This document shows positions 23,588-33,504 of a DNA stretch of 64,000 bases, piece by piece. Source of the stretch: Mycobacterium sp. IS-836 (GTDB lineage Bacteria; Actinomycetota; Actinomycetes; Mycobacteriales; Mycobacteriaceae). The stretch lies in NCBI RefSeq assembly GCF_001954275.1, contig NZ_MBEU01000052.1:20904-84903 (forward strand), read 5' to 3'. Made by a program: the position numbers and the translations under genes. The notes beneath the pieces were generated by a model. It saw only the letters and a list, made by a program, of their open reading frames with translations. It made no database searches and was not told the origin of the DNA. Numbering within the stretch: the first letter of the stretch is position 1; each line of letters opens with the position of its first letter.

Positions 23588-25588
23588 GTGACTGCCAAAC
23601 TGCGCACACCCGTCGAGGTGGAGCCCATCGCCAGGGTGCTGCCGATGCTGTCGGTCCCGCACCTGGATCGCGAATTCGACTACCTGGTCTCGGCCGAGCA
23701 GTCCGACGATGCGCAGCCGGGGGTCCGGGTGCGGGTGCGTTTTCACGGCCGGCTGGTCGACGCGTTCCTGCTCGAGCGCCGCAACGACACCGATCACGCC
23801 GGCAAGCTGGGTTGGCTCGATCGTGTCGTGTCGCCCGAGCCGGTGCTGACCGCGGAGATCCGTCGCTTGGTCGACGCGGTGGCCGCGCGGTACGCCGGCA
23901 CCCGGCCGGACGTGCTGCGCCTGGCCATTCCGGCCAGGCACGCCAGGGTGGAGCGGGAAACCGCGGCGCCCCCGCACCCGGCGCCGCCGGCACCGGTCGA
24001 CCCGTCGGGGTGGGAGCTCTACGCCCGCGGCGGGCAATTCCTGGCGGCCCTGGCCGAGTCGCGTGCGGCGCGCGCGGTGTGGCAGGCGTTGCCGGGCGAG
24101 TCGTGGTCGGACCGGTTCGCCGAGGCCGCCGCGCAGACCATCCGCGCCGGGCGCGCGGTGCTGGCGATCGTGCCCGACCAGGGCGATCTGGACGCGCTGT
24201 GGCGATCCGCGACGGCCCGGATCGACGAACACTGCGTGGTCGCGCTGTCGGCGGGCCTCGGGCCGGCCGCGCGCTACCGGCGCTGGCTCGCCGCGTTGCG
24301 GGGCAGCGCCCGGCTGGTGATCGGCACCCGCAGCGCGGTGTTCGCACCCCTGTCCGACCTGGGCCTGGTCATGGTCTGGGCCGACGCCGACGACAGCCTG
24401 GCCGAGCCGCGGGCGCCGTACCCGCATGCCCGCGAGGTGGCGATGCTGCGCGCGCATCAGGCGCGATGCGCGGCGCTGATCGGGGGCTATGCCCGCACCG
24501 CCGAGGCGCAGGCGCTGGTGCGCAGCGGATGGGCGCACGACATCGTGGCGGCCCGGCCGGTGGTGCGCGCCCGCACTCCCCGGGTGGTGGCCTTGGACGA
24601 CAGCGGCTATGCCGACGAGCGCGACCCGGCGGCCCGCACCGCACGCATACCGTCCATCGCGCTGGGCGCGGCCCGCGCGTCGCTGGAGGCCGGTGCGCCG
24701 GTGCTCGTTCAGGTGCCGCGGCGCGGGTACGTCCCCTCGCTCGCCTGCGGGCGCTGCCGCACCATCGCCCGTTGCCGGCACTGCACGGGTCCGCTGTCGT
24801 TGCAGGAACGCGGGTTGGGTGCCGTGTGCCGCTGGTGTGGCCGCGCCGAACCGGCGCTGCGATGCGCGCGGTGCGGATCCGACGCGGTGCGCGCGGTCGT
24901 CGTGGGGGCTCGGCGCACCGCCGAGGAGCTCGGCCGCGCGTTCCCCGGCACGGCGGTCGTCACCTCGGCGGGCGACGCCGTCGTGACCGACGTCGCCGAC
25001 CGACCCGCCCTGGTTGTCGCCACCCCGGGTGCCGAGCCCCGCGCGCCGGGCGGGTACGGCGCGGCGCTGCTGCTGGATACCTGGGCGCTACTGGGCCGGC
25101 AAGATCTACGGGCGGCCGAGGACGCCCTGTGGCGCTGGATGAGTGCCACCGCGCTGGTGCGTCCCCGCGGCGAGGGGGGAGTGGTCACGCTGGTCGCCGA
25201 ATCGTCAATTCCCACAGTGCAATCGCTGATCCGCTGGGATCCGGTGGGTCACGCGGAGTCCGAGCTGACCGCGCGAACCGAAGTCGGCCTGCCGCCGAGC
25301 GTGCACATGGCCGCCGTCGACGGGACGGCGGGCGCCATCGCGGCGTTGCTGGACGAGGCCCGGTTGCCTGACGGGGCCGAGCTGCTCGGACCGGTCGACC
25401 TGCCGTCGGGGGTGCGCCGTCCGGCCGGTAGCCCCGCAGGCGCGGCGGTGACCCGGATGCTGGTCCGGGTCCCCCGTGAGCAGGGCCTGGCGCTGGCGGC
25501 CGGCCTGCGGCGCGCCGTCGGCGTGCTCAGCGCGCGGCAAAGCCACCAGCCGCTCCGGGTGCAGATGGACCCGCTGCACATCGGGTAG
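23588..25588 (+). CDS. priA: PriA-like primosomal protein N', helicase motifs degenerate
   Basis: 666 residues. PriA normally recognises stalled forks and loads DnaB. The N-terminal 3' DNA-binding region (VLPMLSVPHLDREFDYLV) and the paired zinc Cys clusters (CGRC, CRHC, CRWC, CARC) are kept. The ATPase motifs are not: where the Walker A (GxTGSGKT) is expected there is LPGESWSDRF, and the DEEH box is WADADDS. The ARxHA-type segment remains (YPHAREVA). The protein therefore probably lacks helicase activity, as in other actinobacteria. The GTG at 23588 gives the family N-terminus. Confidence 0.9.
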   Translation: MTAKLRTPVEVEPIARVLPMLSVPHLDREFDYLVSAEQSDDAQPGVRVRVRFHGRLVDAFLLERRNDTDHAGKLGWLDRVVSPEPVLTAEIRRLVDAVAARYAGTRPDVLRLAIPARHARVERETAAPPHPAPPAPVDPSGWELYARGGQFLAALAESRAARAVWQALPGESWSDRFAEAAAQTIRAGRAVLAIVPDQGDLDALWRSATARIDEHCVVALSAGLGPAARYRRWLAALRGSARLVIGTRSAVFAPLSDLGLVMVWADADDSLAEPRAPYPHAREVAMLRAHQARCAALIGGYARTAEAQALVRSGWAHDIVAARPVVRARTPRVVALDDSGYADERDPAARTARIPSIALGAARASLEAGAPVLVQVPRRGYVPSLACGRCRTIARCRHCTGPLSLQERGLGAVCRWCGRAEPALRCARCGSDAVRAVVVGARRTAEELGRAFPGTAVVTSAGDAVVTDVADRPALVVATPGAEPRAPGGYGAALLLDTWALLGRQDLRAAEDALWRWMSATALVRPRGEGGVVTLVAESSIPTVQSLIRWDPVGHAESELTARTEVGLPPSVHMAAVDGTAGAIAALLDEARLPDGAELLGPVDLPSGVRRPAGSPAGAAVTRMLVRVPREQGLALAAGLRRAVGVLSARQSHQPLRVQMDPLHIG

Positions 25589-25663
25589 TGGCGAATACCC
25601 GAAGCCGAACCCGACAACGGATCGACGCGCCCGATGGCGATAGTGTGCGTAGGAAATAATCCG

Positions 25664-25677
25664 TGCTTACGATATTG
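25664..25677 (+). promoter_or_regulatory. Candidate promoter/operator of the MarR gene
   Basis: TACGAT (25668-25673) could be the -10, giving a leader of about 25 bases with the ribosome site GGAGAGG. It is embedded in TGC-N5-ATATTG, which resembles TGC-N6-ATATTG upstream of the neighbouring methyltransferase (27060-27074, minus strand). The overlap would suit autorepression. Inferred. Confidence 0.35.
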
Positions 25678-25704
25678 GACGCTGCTACCGGGAGAGGGGG
25701 CACG

Positions 25705-26187
25705 ATGGCACCGGACGCGACGGCGGCTGACGAGTCGCTGGATGTGATCACCGATGCGTTGCTGACCGCGTCCCGGCTACTGGTGGCCGTATCGGCCCGC
25801 TCCATCGGACAGGTCGACGAGTCCATCACCATTCCGCAGTTCCGGACGCTGGTCATCCTTTCCAATCGGGGCCCGGTCAACCTGGCCACGCTGGCGGGCC
25901 TGCTGGGGGTGCAGCCGTCGGCCACCGGGCGGATGGTCGACAGGCTCGTCTCCGCCGGGCTGATCGATCGGTTGCCGCACCCGACGTCGCGGCGCGAATT
26001 GCTCGCCGCGCTGACCCCGCGCGGGCGCGAGGTCGTTCGGCGGGTCACCGCGTACCGCCGTTCCGAAATCGCGGCCATTGTGGAGAAAATGCCGCCGCCG
26101 GAGCGGCACGGGCTGGTGCGGGCCCTGACCGCGTTCACCGCCGCCGGCGGCGAACCCGACGTGCACCTCGACGTCGACATCGTGTAG
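25705..26187 (+). CDS. MarR-family transcriptional regulator (Rv1404-like)
   Basis: 160 residues, the same length as Rv1404. The winged helix (LATLAGLLGVQPSATGRMVDRLVSAGLIDRLPHP) has the MarR arrangement, followed by the wing with D/R-rich turn and C-terminal dimer helices. In M. tuberculosis Rv1404 represses flanking methyltransferase genes and responds to acid stress. Here only one such methyltransferase is present, convergent and ending 11 bases from this stop. The ATG at 25705 behind GGGAGAGGGG is preferred over GTG 25663. Confidence 0.92.
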   Translation: MAPDATAADESLDVITDALLTASRLLVAVSARSIGQVDESITIPQFRTLVILSNRGPVNLATLAGLLGVQPSATGRMVDRLVSAGLIDRLPHPTSRRELLAALTPRGREVVRRVTAYRRSEIAAIVEKMPPPERHGLVRALTAFTAAGGEPDVHLDVDIV

Positions 26188-26197
26188 GCGCCGGGTC

Positions 26198-27013
26198 TCA
26201 GCGCTTGTCCGCGACCAGCAGCAGGTACTCCCACCCCATGGCGCCGTCGGCGAGGTATTGCTCTGCCAGTTCGGTGAGTTGGGCGTCGAGCTCGGCGGTC
26301 AGCACGCGATTGTGGGCGATGTTCGCGTAGGCCTCGATCGTCGGGCCGTAGTGATTCTTGAAGTAGTCGTGGACGGCCGAGGCGGTGTCGAACCGGTGCA
26401 CCGCCAACATGCCGCGCCTGGTTTCGACGCCGCCGATTCGATCTCCCAGCAGCCCGGCGATGTAGTCCTCGCGTCCCCACAACGCCGCCGGGGGTACGGC
26501 CGGCGAGAGGCTCGGGCGATAGGGCCTGATGGTGGCCAGCATCCGGCCGAAGAATCCTTCCGCGGTCCAGCTGATCAGGCCGATCGTCCCGCCCGGCCGG
26601 CACACTCGGACCAGCTCGCCGGCCGCGCGCCGGTGGTCCGGGGCGAACATCACGCCGATCGCCGAGAGCACGGTGTCGAATTCGCCGTCGCCGAACGGCA
26701 GCGCGTGCGCGTTGGCCTCCCGGTAGTCGAGCGTCAATCCCTCGGCCGCGGCCCGCGCCCGGGACCGCGCCAGCAGCTCCGGCGTCAGGTCGGTGGACAC
26801 CACGGTGGCCCCCGCCCGGGCGGCCGGCAGCGAGATATTGCCCGACCCGGCGGCGACGTCCAGCACTCGGTCACCGGGCCCAATGCCGGTGGCGACCACC
26901 AGGATTGGACCGAGTGGGGCCATCACTTCCTCGGCCATCAGGGCATAGTCGCCCAGCGCCCACATGGTGCGATGTGTTGACGCCAGGTCGTCGGTCGTCG
27001 TGTCGAGGGTCAT
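26198..27013 (-). CDS. SAM-dependent methyltransferase (Rv1403c/Rv1405c-like)
   Basis: 271 residues. SAM motif I VLDVAAGSGN is at 50-59, followed by TDLTPELL and a UbiE/class I-type core. M. tuberculosis has two such genes either side of the MarR gene, both repressed by it; here a single copy lies between the MarR gene and fmt. Substrate unknown, possibly a small molecule or lipid made in acid stress. The ATG at 27013 sits 5 bases behind a strong AGGAGG. Control probably comes from the AT-rich region just upstream. Confidence 0.9.
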   Translation of the reverse strand: MTLDTTTDDLASTHRTMWALGDYALMAEEVMAPLGPILVVATGIGPGDRVLDVAAGSGNISLPAARAGATVVSTDLTPELLARSRARAAAEGLTLDYREANAHALPFGDGEFDTVLSAIGVMFAPDHRRAAGELVRVCRPGGTIGLISWTAEGFFGRMLATIRPYRPSLSPAVPPAALWGREDYIAGLLGDRIGGVETRRGMLAVHRFDTASAVHDYFKNHYGPTIEAYANIAHNRVLTAELDAQLTELAEQYLADGAMGWEYLLLVADKR

Positions 27014-27020
27014 CGGACCT

Positions 27021-27085
27021 CCTAAGATAAGAACTGCTAGAAATAGTAACTTAAAGAAACAATATACATATGCAACTGTGTGAAA
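27021..27085 (-). promoter_or_regulatory. AT-rich control region of the MarR-linked methyltransferase
   Basis: About 65 bases of markedly AT-rich sequence in a GC-rich genome. On the minus strand it holds a TACTAT -10 candidate (27048-27043), then the AGGAGG site and ATG at 27013. The element CAATAT-N6-GCA (27060-27074; TGC-N6-ATATTG on the other strand) resembles one in the MarR promoter and is a candidate operator. Confidence 0.45.
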
Positions 27086-27118
27086 CCTGGGCATGTCCTG
27101 CGGAGATCCCGTCATTCC

Positions 27119-27124
27119 TAGACT
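27119..27124 (+). promoter_or_regulatory. Leaderless -10 hexamer TAGACT for fmt
   Basis: TAGACT, 7-base spacer, then GTG at 27132. It settles the start among several nearby GTG codons. Confidence 0.55.
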
Positions 27125-27131
27125 TGTGCGC

Positions 27132-28061
27132 GTGCGTCTCGTCTTCGCCGGTACCCCAGAGCCCGCGCTACCCGCGCTGCGCGGCCTGATCGACTCACCC
27201 CGCCACGAGGTGGTCGCCGTGCTGACCCGGCCCGACGCCGCCTCCGGCCGGCGGGGCACGCCGCAGCCGTCACCGGTGGCCCGCGAGGCGCTCGATCGAG
27301 GCATCCCGTTGCTGCGGCCGGCGCGGCCCAACTCGCCGGAATTCGTCGCGGAGCTCACGGACCTCGGGCCCGAGTGCTGCGCGGTGGTGGCCTACGGCGC
27401 ACTGCTGCGCGACGCCCTGCTTGCGGTGCCCCCGCGCGGCTGGATCAACCTGCACTTCTCGCTGCTGCCCGCCTGGCGCGGCGCGGCGCCGGTGCAGGCC
27501 GCGATCGCGGCGGGGGACACGATCACCGGGGCGACGACGTTTCAGATCGAGCCGAGCCTGGACTCCGGACCGGTCTACGGCGTCGTCACCGAGACGATCC
27601 GGCCGACCGACACCGCGGGCGATCTGCTTGAGCGACTTGCCCTTTCCGGCGCGGCGCTGCTGTCGACCACGTTGGACGGCATCGCCGACGAGACGCTGAC
27701 GCCGCGGCCCCAGCCGGCCGACGGGGTAAGCGTCGCGCCGAAGATCACCGTCGAGGGCGCCCGGGTGCGCTGGGACCTGCCGGCGCCCGTCGTCGAACGC
27801 CGCATCCGCGCCGTGACACCCTACCCCGGCGCCTGGACGCTCATCGGTGACCTGCGGGTCAAACTGGGGCCGGTGCAGCTCGGCGAGGCCCCAGAATCGT
27901 TGCCGCCCGGCGACATTCGCGTCGACCGTAAGAGCGTATGGATCGGCACCGGCTCGGACCCGGTGCGGCTGGGCCAAATTCAGCCGCCCGGGAAGAAACT
28001 GATGAACGCCGTGGACTGGGCGCGCGGCGCCAGGCTCGATCCCGCCGCGCGGGCGTCGTGA
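27132..28061 (+). CDS. fmt: Methionyl-tRNA formyltransferase
   Basis: 309 residues. Formylates initiator Met-tRNA using 10-formyl-tetrahydrofolate. The catalytic loop region [16 protein letters not shown] carries the Asn-His pair, with the Asp further on ([11 protein letters not shown]), followed by the C-terminal OB-like tRNA-binding domain. The GTG at 27132 gives the canonical [10 protein letters not shown] start and has TAGACT 7 bases upstream. Overlaps rsmB by GTGA; no def gene is adjacent. Confidence 0.96.
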   Translation: MRLVFAGTPEPALPALRGLIDSPRHEVVAVLTRPDAASGRRGTPQPSPVAREALDRGIPLLRPARPNSPEFVAELTDLGPECCAVVAYGALLRDALLAVPPRGWINLHFSLLPAWRGAAPVQAAIAAGDTITGATTFQIEPSLDSGPVYGVVTETIRPTDTAGDLLERLALSGAALLSTTLDGIADETLTPRPQPADGVSVAPKITVEGARVRWDLPAPVVERRIRAVTPYPGAWTLIGDLRVKLGPVQLGEAPESLPPGDIRVDRKSVWIGTGSDPVRLGQIQPPGKKLMNAVDWARGARLDPAARAS

Positions 28062-29422
28062 GCCCACAACCGCGACGGCGGCGCCGCCCGCTCGACCCCG
28101 CCCGCGCCGCCGCGTTCGAGGTGCTGCGCGCCGTCAGCGAGCGCGATGCGTATGCGAACCTGGCGCTGCCCGCGCGGCTGCGCGAACGCGGAATCAGCGG
28201 CCGCGACGCGGCTTTCGCCACCGAACTGACCTACGGGACGTGCCGCACCCGGGGCCTGCTCGACGCGATCATCGGTGCGGCGGCCGGAAGGTCGCCGGAC
28301 GCGATCAACCCGGTGCTGCTCGACCTGCTGCGGCTCGGCACCTATCAATTGCTGCGCACCCGGGTCGACGCCCACGCCGCGGTATCCACCACGGTCGAAC
28401 AGGCGGGCATCGAATTCGACTCGGCGCGAGCGGGTTTCGTCAACGGCGTGCTGCGAACCATCGCGGGTCGGGACGAGAAGTCCTGGGTCGAGGAGTTGGC
28501 CCCGGATCCCTCGCGAGATCCGATCGGACATGCCGCGTTCGTGCGCGCACACCCGCGCTGGATAGCCCAGGCCTTCGCCGACGCGCTGGGTGCGGCGGCG
28601 ACGGAACTCGACGCGTTGTTGGCCAGCGACGACGAACGGCCCCAGGTGCATTTGGCGGCACGCCCCGGAGTGCTCACCGCCGCCGAACTGGCCGACGCGG
28701 TGGGCGGCAGCGTCGGTCGCTATTCGCCGCACGCGGTCTACCTTCCCGGCGGCGACCCCGGGCGCCTGGCGCCGGTGCGCGACGGCGACGCGCTGGTTCA
28801 GGACGAGGGCAGCCAGTTGGTGGCCCGCGCGCTGACGCTGGCCCCGGTCGACGACGACGCGGGGCGGTGGCTGGACCTGTGCGCCGGGCCGGGCGGCAAG
28901 ACCGCGCTGCTGGCGGGCCTGGGCGCGCAGTCCGGGGCCGGGGTCACGGCGGTCGAGCCGGCACCGCGCCGCGCGGAGCTGGTCGAGCAGAACACCCGCG
29001 GGCTCGGCGTTGACGTGCTGCGGGTCGACGGGCGGGACACCGGCCTCGAACCCGGATTCGACCGCGTCCTCGTCGACGTGCCGTGTACCGGGCTGGGGGC
29101 GTTGCGCCGGCGGCCGGAGGCGCGCTGGCGGCGTCAGCCCGCCGACGTGCCGGCGCTGACCAAGCTGCAGCGCGAGCTGCTGGCCGCCGCGATCGCGCTG
29201 ACCCGGCCCGGCGGCGTGGTGCTGTATGCGACCTGTTCACCGCACCTGTCCGAAACCGTCGGCGTGGTCGCCGACGCGCTGCGCCGTCAGCCGGTGTGCG
29301 CGCTGGAAACCCGGCCGCTGTTCGAACCCGCGCAGCTGGGAGAGGGCCCCTACGCACAGCTTTGGCCGCACCGGCACGGCACCGACGCGATGTTCGCCGC
29401 CGCGCTGCGCCGCCTTGCGTGA
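28058..29422 (+). CDS. rsmB: 16S rRNA (cytosine-5) methyltransferase RsmB (Fmu/Sun)
   Basis: 454 residues. The N-terminal NusB-like RNA-binding domain covers about residues 12-150. A class I methyltransferase domain follows ([15 protein letters not shown]) with the two m5C-type cysteines in DVPCTGLG and ATCSPH. Expected to methylate C967 of 16S rRNA. GTGA overlap with fmt, the same arrangement as in many bacteria. Confidence 0.94.
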   Translation: MSPQPRRRRRPLDPARAAAFEVLRAVSERDAYANLALPARLRERGISGRDAAFATELTYGTCRTRGLLDAIIGAAAGRSPDAINPVLLDLLRLGTYQLLRTRVDAHAAVSTTVEQAGIEFDSARAGFVNGVLRTIAGRDEKSWVEELAPDPSRDPIGHAAFVRAHPRWIAQAFADALGAAATELDALLASDDERPQVHLAARPGVLTAAELADAVGGSVGRYSPHAVYLPGGDPGRLAPVRDGDALVQDEGSQLVARALTLAPVDDDAGRWLDLCAGPGGKTALLAGLGAQSGAGVTAVEPAPRRAELVEQNTRGLGVDVLRVDGRDTGLEPGFDRVLVDVPCTGLGALRRRPEARWRRQPADVPALTKLQRELLAAAIALTRPGGVVLYATCSPHLSETVGVVADALRRQPVCALETRPLFEPAQLGEGPYAQLWPHRHGTDAMFAAALRRLA

Positions 29423-29441
29423 GCTTCGCGACGCCGCTCAG

Positions 29442-29447
29442 TAGTCT
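29442..29447 (+). promoter_or_regulatory. Leaderless -10 hexamer TAGTCT for rpe
   Basis: TAGTCT, 7 bases, then ATG at 29455. It lies in the 32-base gap after rsmB, so rpe-ribD can be transcribed separately from fmt-rsmB. Confidence 0.55.
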
Positions 29448-29454
29448 TGCGCTC

Positions 29455-30153
29455 ATGTCACGCAGCACGGGACCGGTGCCGGGCCCCCTGATCGCACCGT
29501 CCATCCTGGCCGCCGACTTCGCCCGGCTCGCCGACGAGGCGGCCGCGGTGGAGGGTGCCGACTGGCTGCACGTCGACGTGATGGACGGCCACTTCGTGCC
29601 GAACCTGACGATCGGGCTGCCGGTGGTCGAGAGCCTGCTGACCCACACGGACATCCCGATGGATTGCCATCTGATGATCGACAATCCGGACCGGTGGGCG
29701 CCCCCGTACGCGGAAGCGGGCGCGTACAACGTCACCTTCCACGCCGAGGCCACCGACAATCCCGTCGGGGTCGCCCGCGATATCCGCGCCGCCGGCGCCA
29801 AAGCCGGGCTCAGCATCAAGCCGAAGACTCCGCTGGATCCCTACCTCGAAATCCTGCCCCACTTCGACACCTTCCTCGTGATGTCGGTGGAGCCCGGCTT
29901 CGGCGGCCAGAGCTTCATCCCGGAGGTGCTCAGCAAGGTCCGGACGGTGCGCAAGATGGTCGACGCGGGTGAGCTGACGATCCTGGTCGAGATCGACGGC
30001 GGCATCAACGAGGAGACCATCGAGCAGGCCGCCGAGGCCGGCGTCGACTGCTTCGTCGCCGGTTCGGCGGTGTACGGCGCCCAGGATCCAGAGGCCGCGG
30101 TCCGGGCGTTGCGGCGTCAGGCCGGTGCCGCCTCACCGCACCTGGGCTTATGA
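29455..30153 (+). CDS. rpe: Ribulose-phosphate 3-epimerase
   Basis: 232 residues. Interconverts ribulose-5-P and xylulose-5-P in the pentose phosphate pathway. The TIM-barrel metal and catalytic residues are in [12 protein letters not shown] and the phosphate-binding end in [11 protein letters not shown] and FVAGSAVYG. The start at 29455 gives [13 protein letters not shown] near the N-terminus as in the family. It overlaps ribD by ATGA; ribulose-5-P is also a riboflavin precursor, which gives the pairing metabolic sense. Confidence 0.96.
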   Translation: MSRSTGPVPGPLIAPSILAADFARLADEAAAVEGADWLHVDVMDGHFVPNLTIGLPVVESLLTHTDIPMDCHLMIDNPDRWAPPYAEAGAYNVTFHAEATDNPVGVARDIRAAGAKAGLSIKPKTPLDPYLEILPHFDTFLVMSVEPGFGGQSFIPEVLSKVRTVRKMVDAGELTILVEIDGGINEETIEQAAEAGVDCFVAGSAVYGAQDPEAAVRALRRQAGAASPHLGL

Positions 30154-31175
30154 CCCTCGAGCGGGTCGACAGCATCGAGTCGGCCATGCGCCTCGCCATC
30201 GAGCAGTCCTATCAGGTCAAGGGCGCCACCTATCCGAATCCGCCGGTCGGGGCCGTCATCCTCGATCCCGAGGGCCGGGTCGTCGGCGTCGGCGGCACCG
30301 CGCCGGCCGGCGGCGACCACGCCGAAGTGGTGGCCCTGCGCCGGGCCGGGAGCTTGGCGGCCGGCGGCGTAGCGGTGGTGACCCTGGAGCCGTGCAACCA
30401 CTACGGCAAGACGCCGCCGTGCGTGAACGCCCTGATCGACGCCAAGGTGGCGACGGTGGTCTACGCCGTCGCGGATCCGAACGCGATCGCGGGCGGCGGG
30501 GCGGACCGGTTGTCGGCGGGGGGCGTCGAGGTGCGCTCCGGAGTGCTGGCCGATCAGGTGGCGAGCGGGCCGCTGCGTGAGTGGCTGCACCGGCAACGCA
30601 CCGGGCTGCCCCACCTGACGTGGAAGTACGCCAGCAGCATCGACGGGCGCAGCGCCGCCTCGGACGGTTCGAGCAAGTGGATCTCCAGTGAGGCCTCGCG
30701 GTTGGATCTGCATCGGCGCCGCGGCATGGCCGACGCGATCGTCGTCGGCACCGGCACCGTGCTGGCCGACGATCCGGCACTGACGGCCCGGCTGCCCGAC
30801 GGCTCGCTGGCGGACAAGCAACCGCTGCGCGTCGTGGTCGGGATGCGCGAAATACCTTCCGAGGCAAAGGTTCTCAACGACGATTCGCGCACCATGGTGA
30901 TTCGCACCCACGATCCCGCCGAGGTGCTCAAGGCGCTTTCCGACCGCACCGATGTCCTGCTGGAGGGCGGGCCGACGCTGGCCGGTGCGTTCCTGCGGGC
31001 CGGTGCGATCAACCGCATCCTGGCCTACGTCGCGCCGATCCTGGTGGGTGGCCCCATCACTGCCGTCGACGACGTGGGGGTGTCCAGCATTTCCAAGGCG
31101 CTGCGCTGGCAGTTCGACGGCGTCGACCGGGCCGGTCCGGACCTAGTGATCAGCCTGGTGCCGCACAGCGGCTAG
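30150..31175 (+). CDS. ribD: Riboflavin biosynthesis deaminase/reductase
   Basis: 341 residues. The N-terminal deaminase removes the amino group from the pyrimidine intermediate, and the C-terminal domain reduces the ribosyl side chain with NADPH. Zinc motif H57-A-E59 with Cys82 and Cys91 ([11 protein letters not shown]); the reductase domain begins near residue 155 ([12 protein letters not shown]) and includes [16 protein letters not shown] overlap with rpe. It is convergent with P55, the two stops sharing CTAG at 31172-31175. Confidence 0.95.
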   Translation: MTLERVDSIESAMRLAIEQSYQVKGATYPNPPVGAVILDPEGRVVGVGGTAPAGGDHAEVVALRRAGSLAAGGVAVVTLEPCNHYGKTPPCVNALIDAKVATVVYAVADPNAIAGGGADRLSAGGVEVRSGVLADQVASGPLREWLHRQRTGLPHLTWKYASSIDGRSAASDGSSKWISSEASRLDLHRRRGMADAIVVGTGTVLADDPALTARLPDGSLADKQPLRVVVGMREIPSEAKVLNDDSRTMVIRTHDPAEVLKALSDRTDVLLEGGPTLAGAFLRAGAINRILAYVAPILVGGPITAVDDVGVSSISKALRWQFDGVDRAGPDLVISLVPHSG

Positions 31176-32728
31176 CGCTCGCCCAGCGCGACGGCCTCTT
31201 GTTCGGGGACTTCCGTTTCGTCGGCGTGTTCCTTGCGGCCGCCGACCAGCAGGCCCAGCAGCGCGCCCGCGACACAGATGCCCACGGTGATCAGGAAGAT
31301 GTCGCCGAACATCTCGGCGAATGCTTTCAGGAACAGGGTCGCCTGGGCGGCCACGCGTTCCATCAGGGTGGCGTTGGGCGGGATCTCGGCCGTCAGGTGG
31401 GCCAGCTTCCGGTTGAACGAGTAGAAGCCGAAGGCGCTCAGCGCGGCCATCCCGATCAGCATGCCGGTCATCCGGGCCACCACCACCGCGGCCGAGGCGA
31501 TGCCGTGTTGGGCGGGCGGGACGACGCGCAGGGCGGCCGACGTCAGCGGCCCGATCACCAGGCCGAGTCCGAAGCCGGCCACCAGCAGGTCGGCGTGCAT
31601 CGCGGGCAACGTGATCAGGCCGAAGATGTTGTGCCGCTGTTCCAAGAGATCCTCGCGCCAGTAATGGATCAGCCAATACCCGTAGGCGGCGATCAGCAGG
31701 CCGATGAAGGTCATCGCCCGATCGCCGATCCGGGTGGCGATCCAGCCGCCCAGCACCGCCCCGATCGGCAGCGCGATGAGGAACCACAGCAGCAGGCCGG
31801 CCGCCTGGTTCTGGTCCATTTGCAGCACGCCCTGGCCGAACAGCTCGACGTCGACGAGGGTCACCATCAGTGCCGCACCCGCCGTCACCGACGCGCCCAG
31901 CGCGGCCAGGAACGGGCGGAAATGCACGCCCGCCGGTTCGATCAGGCGGGTGCGCGAGAAGCGCTCCCAGATGACGAAGACCACCCCGACGGCGATCGCC
32001 CCGATCACCAGGGGCAACCCGTAGCTCGGCAGCAGCTGCTTGCCGTCGGGTTGCGGGTTGTACAGCCCGATGACCGCCAGGCCCAAGGCAACGGCCAGCA
32101 GCAGACCACCCACCAGGTCGATCTTCTCGGGCTCGTCGGCGCGGTCGTGCGACGGCAGGCTGAACTGGATCATCGCCATGGCGATCAAGGTCAGCGGGAC
32201 GTTGATCCAGAACACGTAGCGCCAGTCGTGGGACAACCAGACGATGAAAATGCCATACAGCGGACCCAGCACGCTGCCGAGTTCCTGCGCGGCGCCGATC
32301 CCGCCGAGCACGCCGGCGCGGTTGCGTTGGGCCCACAGGTCGGCGCCCAGCGCGAGGGTGACCGGCAATAAGGCACCGCTTGCGATGCCCTGAATGGTGC
32401 GGCCGGCGACCAGCATGTGGAAATCGCCGAAATGCCCGGCCAGCGCGGTCACCACCGAGCCGACAATGAACAGCGCCAGGCTGGTCTGCAGCAGCAGTTT
32501 GCGCCCGAACCGGTCGGAGGCCCGGCCCAGCAGCGGCATGGCGGCGATGTAGCCCAGCAGGTACAGCGTGACGATCCAGGTGATGCGCTGCAGCTGATTG
32601 ATCGGGATATGAACGTCCCGCATTATGTCGCGCATGATCGTGACGACGACATAGGTGTCCAGGGCGCCCAGCAGTACCGCCAGGCTGCCCGCGCTGATCG
32701 CGACGCCGCGTCCCGCCCGCATGCCCAT
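31172..32728 (-). CDS. P55-type major facilitator transporter (Rv1410c)
   Basis: 518 residues, about 14 membrane segments, DHA2 family. MFS motif A ([10 protein letters not shown]) lies between helices 2 and 3, and an antiporter-type motif C region follows. In M. tuberculosis P55 works with the lipoprotein LprG in triacylglycerol/lipid export to the outer membrane and in drug tolerance. It starts in a TGATG overlap with the lprG stop, so the pair is translationally coupled. The ATG at 32728 gives exactly the Rv1410c length. Confidence 0.95.
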   Translation of the reverse strand: MGMRAGRGVAISAGSLAVLLGALDTYVVVTIMRDIMRDVHIPINQLQRITWIVTLYLLGYIAAMPLLGRASDRFGRKLLLQTSLALFIVGSVVTALAGHFGDFHMLVAGRTIQGIASGALLPVTLALGADLWAQRNRAGVLGGIGAAQELGSVLGPLYGIFIVWLSHDWRYVFWINVPLTLIAMAMIQFSLPSHDRADEPEKIDLVGGLLLAVALGLAVIGLYNPQPDGKQLLPSYGLPLVIGAIAVGVVFVIWERFSRTRLIEPAGVHFRPFLAALGASVTAGAALMVTLVDVELFGQGVLQMDQNQAAGLLLWFLIALPIGAVLGGWIATRIGDRAMTFIGLLIAAYGYWLIHYWREDLLEQRHNIFGLITLPAMHADLLVAGFGLGLVIGPLTSAALRVVPPAQHGIASAAVVVARMTGMLIGMAALSAFGFYSFNRKLAHLTAEIPPNATLMERVAAQATLFLKAFAEMFGDIFLITVGICVAGALLGLLVGGRKEHADETEVPEQEAVALGER

Positions 32729-33432
32729 CAGCTGACCGGGGGCTTCGTGACGGTGACCGGCTGGTTCCAGTTGGACAGCGTCATCTGGACGGAATTGCCC
32801 TGGCTCTTCTGCAGGTTGACTTGGACCAGCTGGTGGTCGCCGCTCTCCTGGATCCACACGGTGCTCGGCAGCGCCTGCGTCGCATTGAACGGCGGCGCAA
32901 TCTTGTTCACCGCGTCGGCCGGGACGTTGCCGCTGATGCGAATGGTGTTCTGGCCGTTGATCGTTTCGCGGCCCTCGGCCTTGGCGTCGCGGAAGTTCGC
33001 CAGCACGTTGGCCAGGCCGTTGTCGGGACTCAGGATTGCGGAGACGTCGTAGATGTCGGAGGCCTTGCCGAAATCGCTCCACTTGTTCGGCGTCAGCGTG
33101 GCATACAGCACCGAGTCGTAGACGACGAAGTTCGCGTCGATGTCGGAGCCCGCCAACGTCAGCTGGACATTGCCAGACGCGGCGGTGCCGGGGGTGGTGG
33201 TGAGGTCACCGTTGAGCACCTTGATGGGCAGCCCCTGGACCTTGCCCTGGACCGACAGCACCAGGTGCACGCTCTTGACGTTCTTGGTGGTGTCGGAGGA
33301 TTGCTTGACCAGTGTCGAGGCATCGGGCAGCGGCGCGCCGCTGGGTTTCGAGCCCGACGAACAACCGGCAATCAGGGCGGTGGTGAGGCTTAGGGAAGCG
33401 AGGACGGCCAATACACGGTGGCGGGTCTGCAT
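32728..33432 (-). CDS. lprG: Lipoprotein LprG (lipid carrier)
   Basis: 234 residues. Signal peptide with lipobox ending at Cys24 (LIAGC). The mature LolA/LppX_LprAFG-fold domain carries acylated lipids (phosphatidylinositol mannosides, lipoarabinomannan, triacylglycerol) across the periplasm with P55. Two in-frame ATGs occur (33441 and 33432); the second is chosen because TACGAT lies exactly 7 bases upstream of it and overlaps the first. The most conserved segment is [19 protein letters not shown]. Confidence 0.94.
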   Translation of the reverse strand: MQTRHRVLAVLASLSLTTALIAGCSSGSKPSGAPLPDASTLVKQSSDTTKNVKSVHLVLSVQGKVQGLPIKVLNGDLTTTPGTAASGNVQLTLAGSDIDANFVVYDSVLYATLTPNKWSDFGKASDIYDVSAILSPDNGLANVLANFRDAKAEGRETINGQNTIRISGNVPADAVNKIAPPFNATQALPSTVWIQESGDHQLVQVNLQKSQGNSVQMTLSNWNQPVTVTKPPVS

Positions 33433-33439
33433 ACTCTGC

Positions 33440-33445
33440 ATCGTA
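33440..33445 (-). promoter_or_regulatory. Leaderless -10 hexamer TACGAT for lprG-P55
   Basis: Minus-strand TACGAT, 7 bases, ATG at 33432. It excludes the upstream ATG at 33441, which falls within the promoter. Confidence 0.55.
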
Positions 33446-33492
33446 GAGGGTGCCGCGGACCGGGTTCGAGAACGCCAGGGCCCGTGGCCAAT

Positions 33493-33498
33493 TAGCCT
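33493..33498 (+). promoter_or_regulatory. Leaderless -10 hexamer TAGCCT for ribC
   Basis: TAGCCT, 6 bases, ATG at 33505. It is divergent from the lprG promoter about 50 bases away. Confidence 0.55.
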
Positions 33499-33504
33499 GG
33501 TGCA

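Noticed and set aside
33433..33441. ATG at 33441 as the lprG start
   Set aside because: It falls within the TACGAT promoter hexamer; the ATG at 33432 has ideal leaderless spacing and gives a normal lipoprotein signal peptide.
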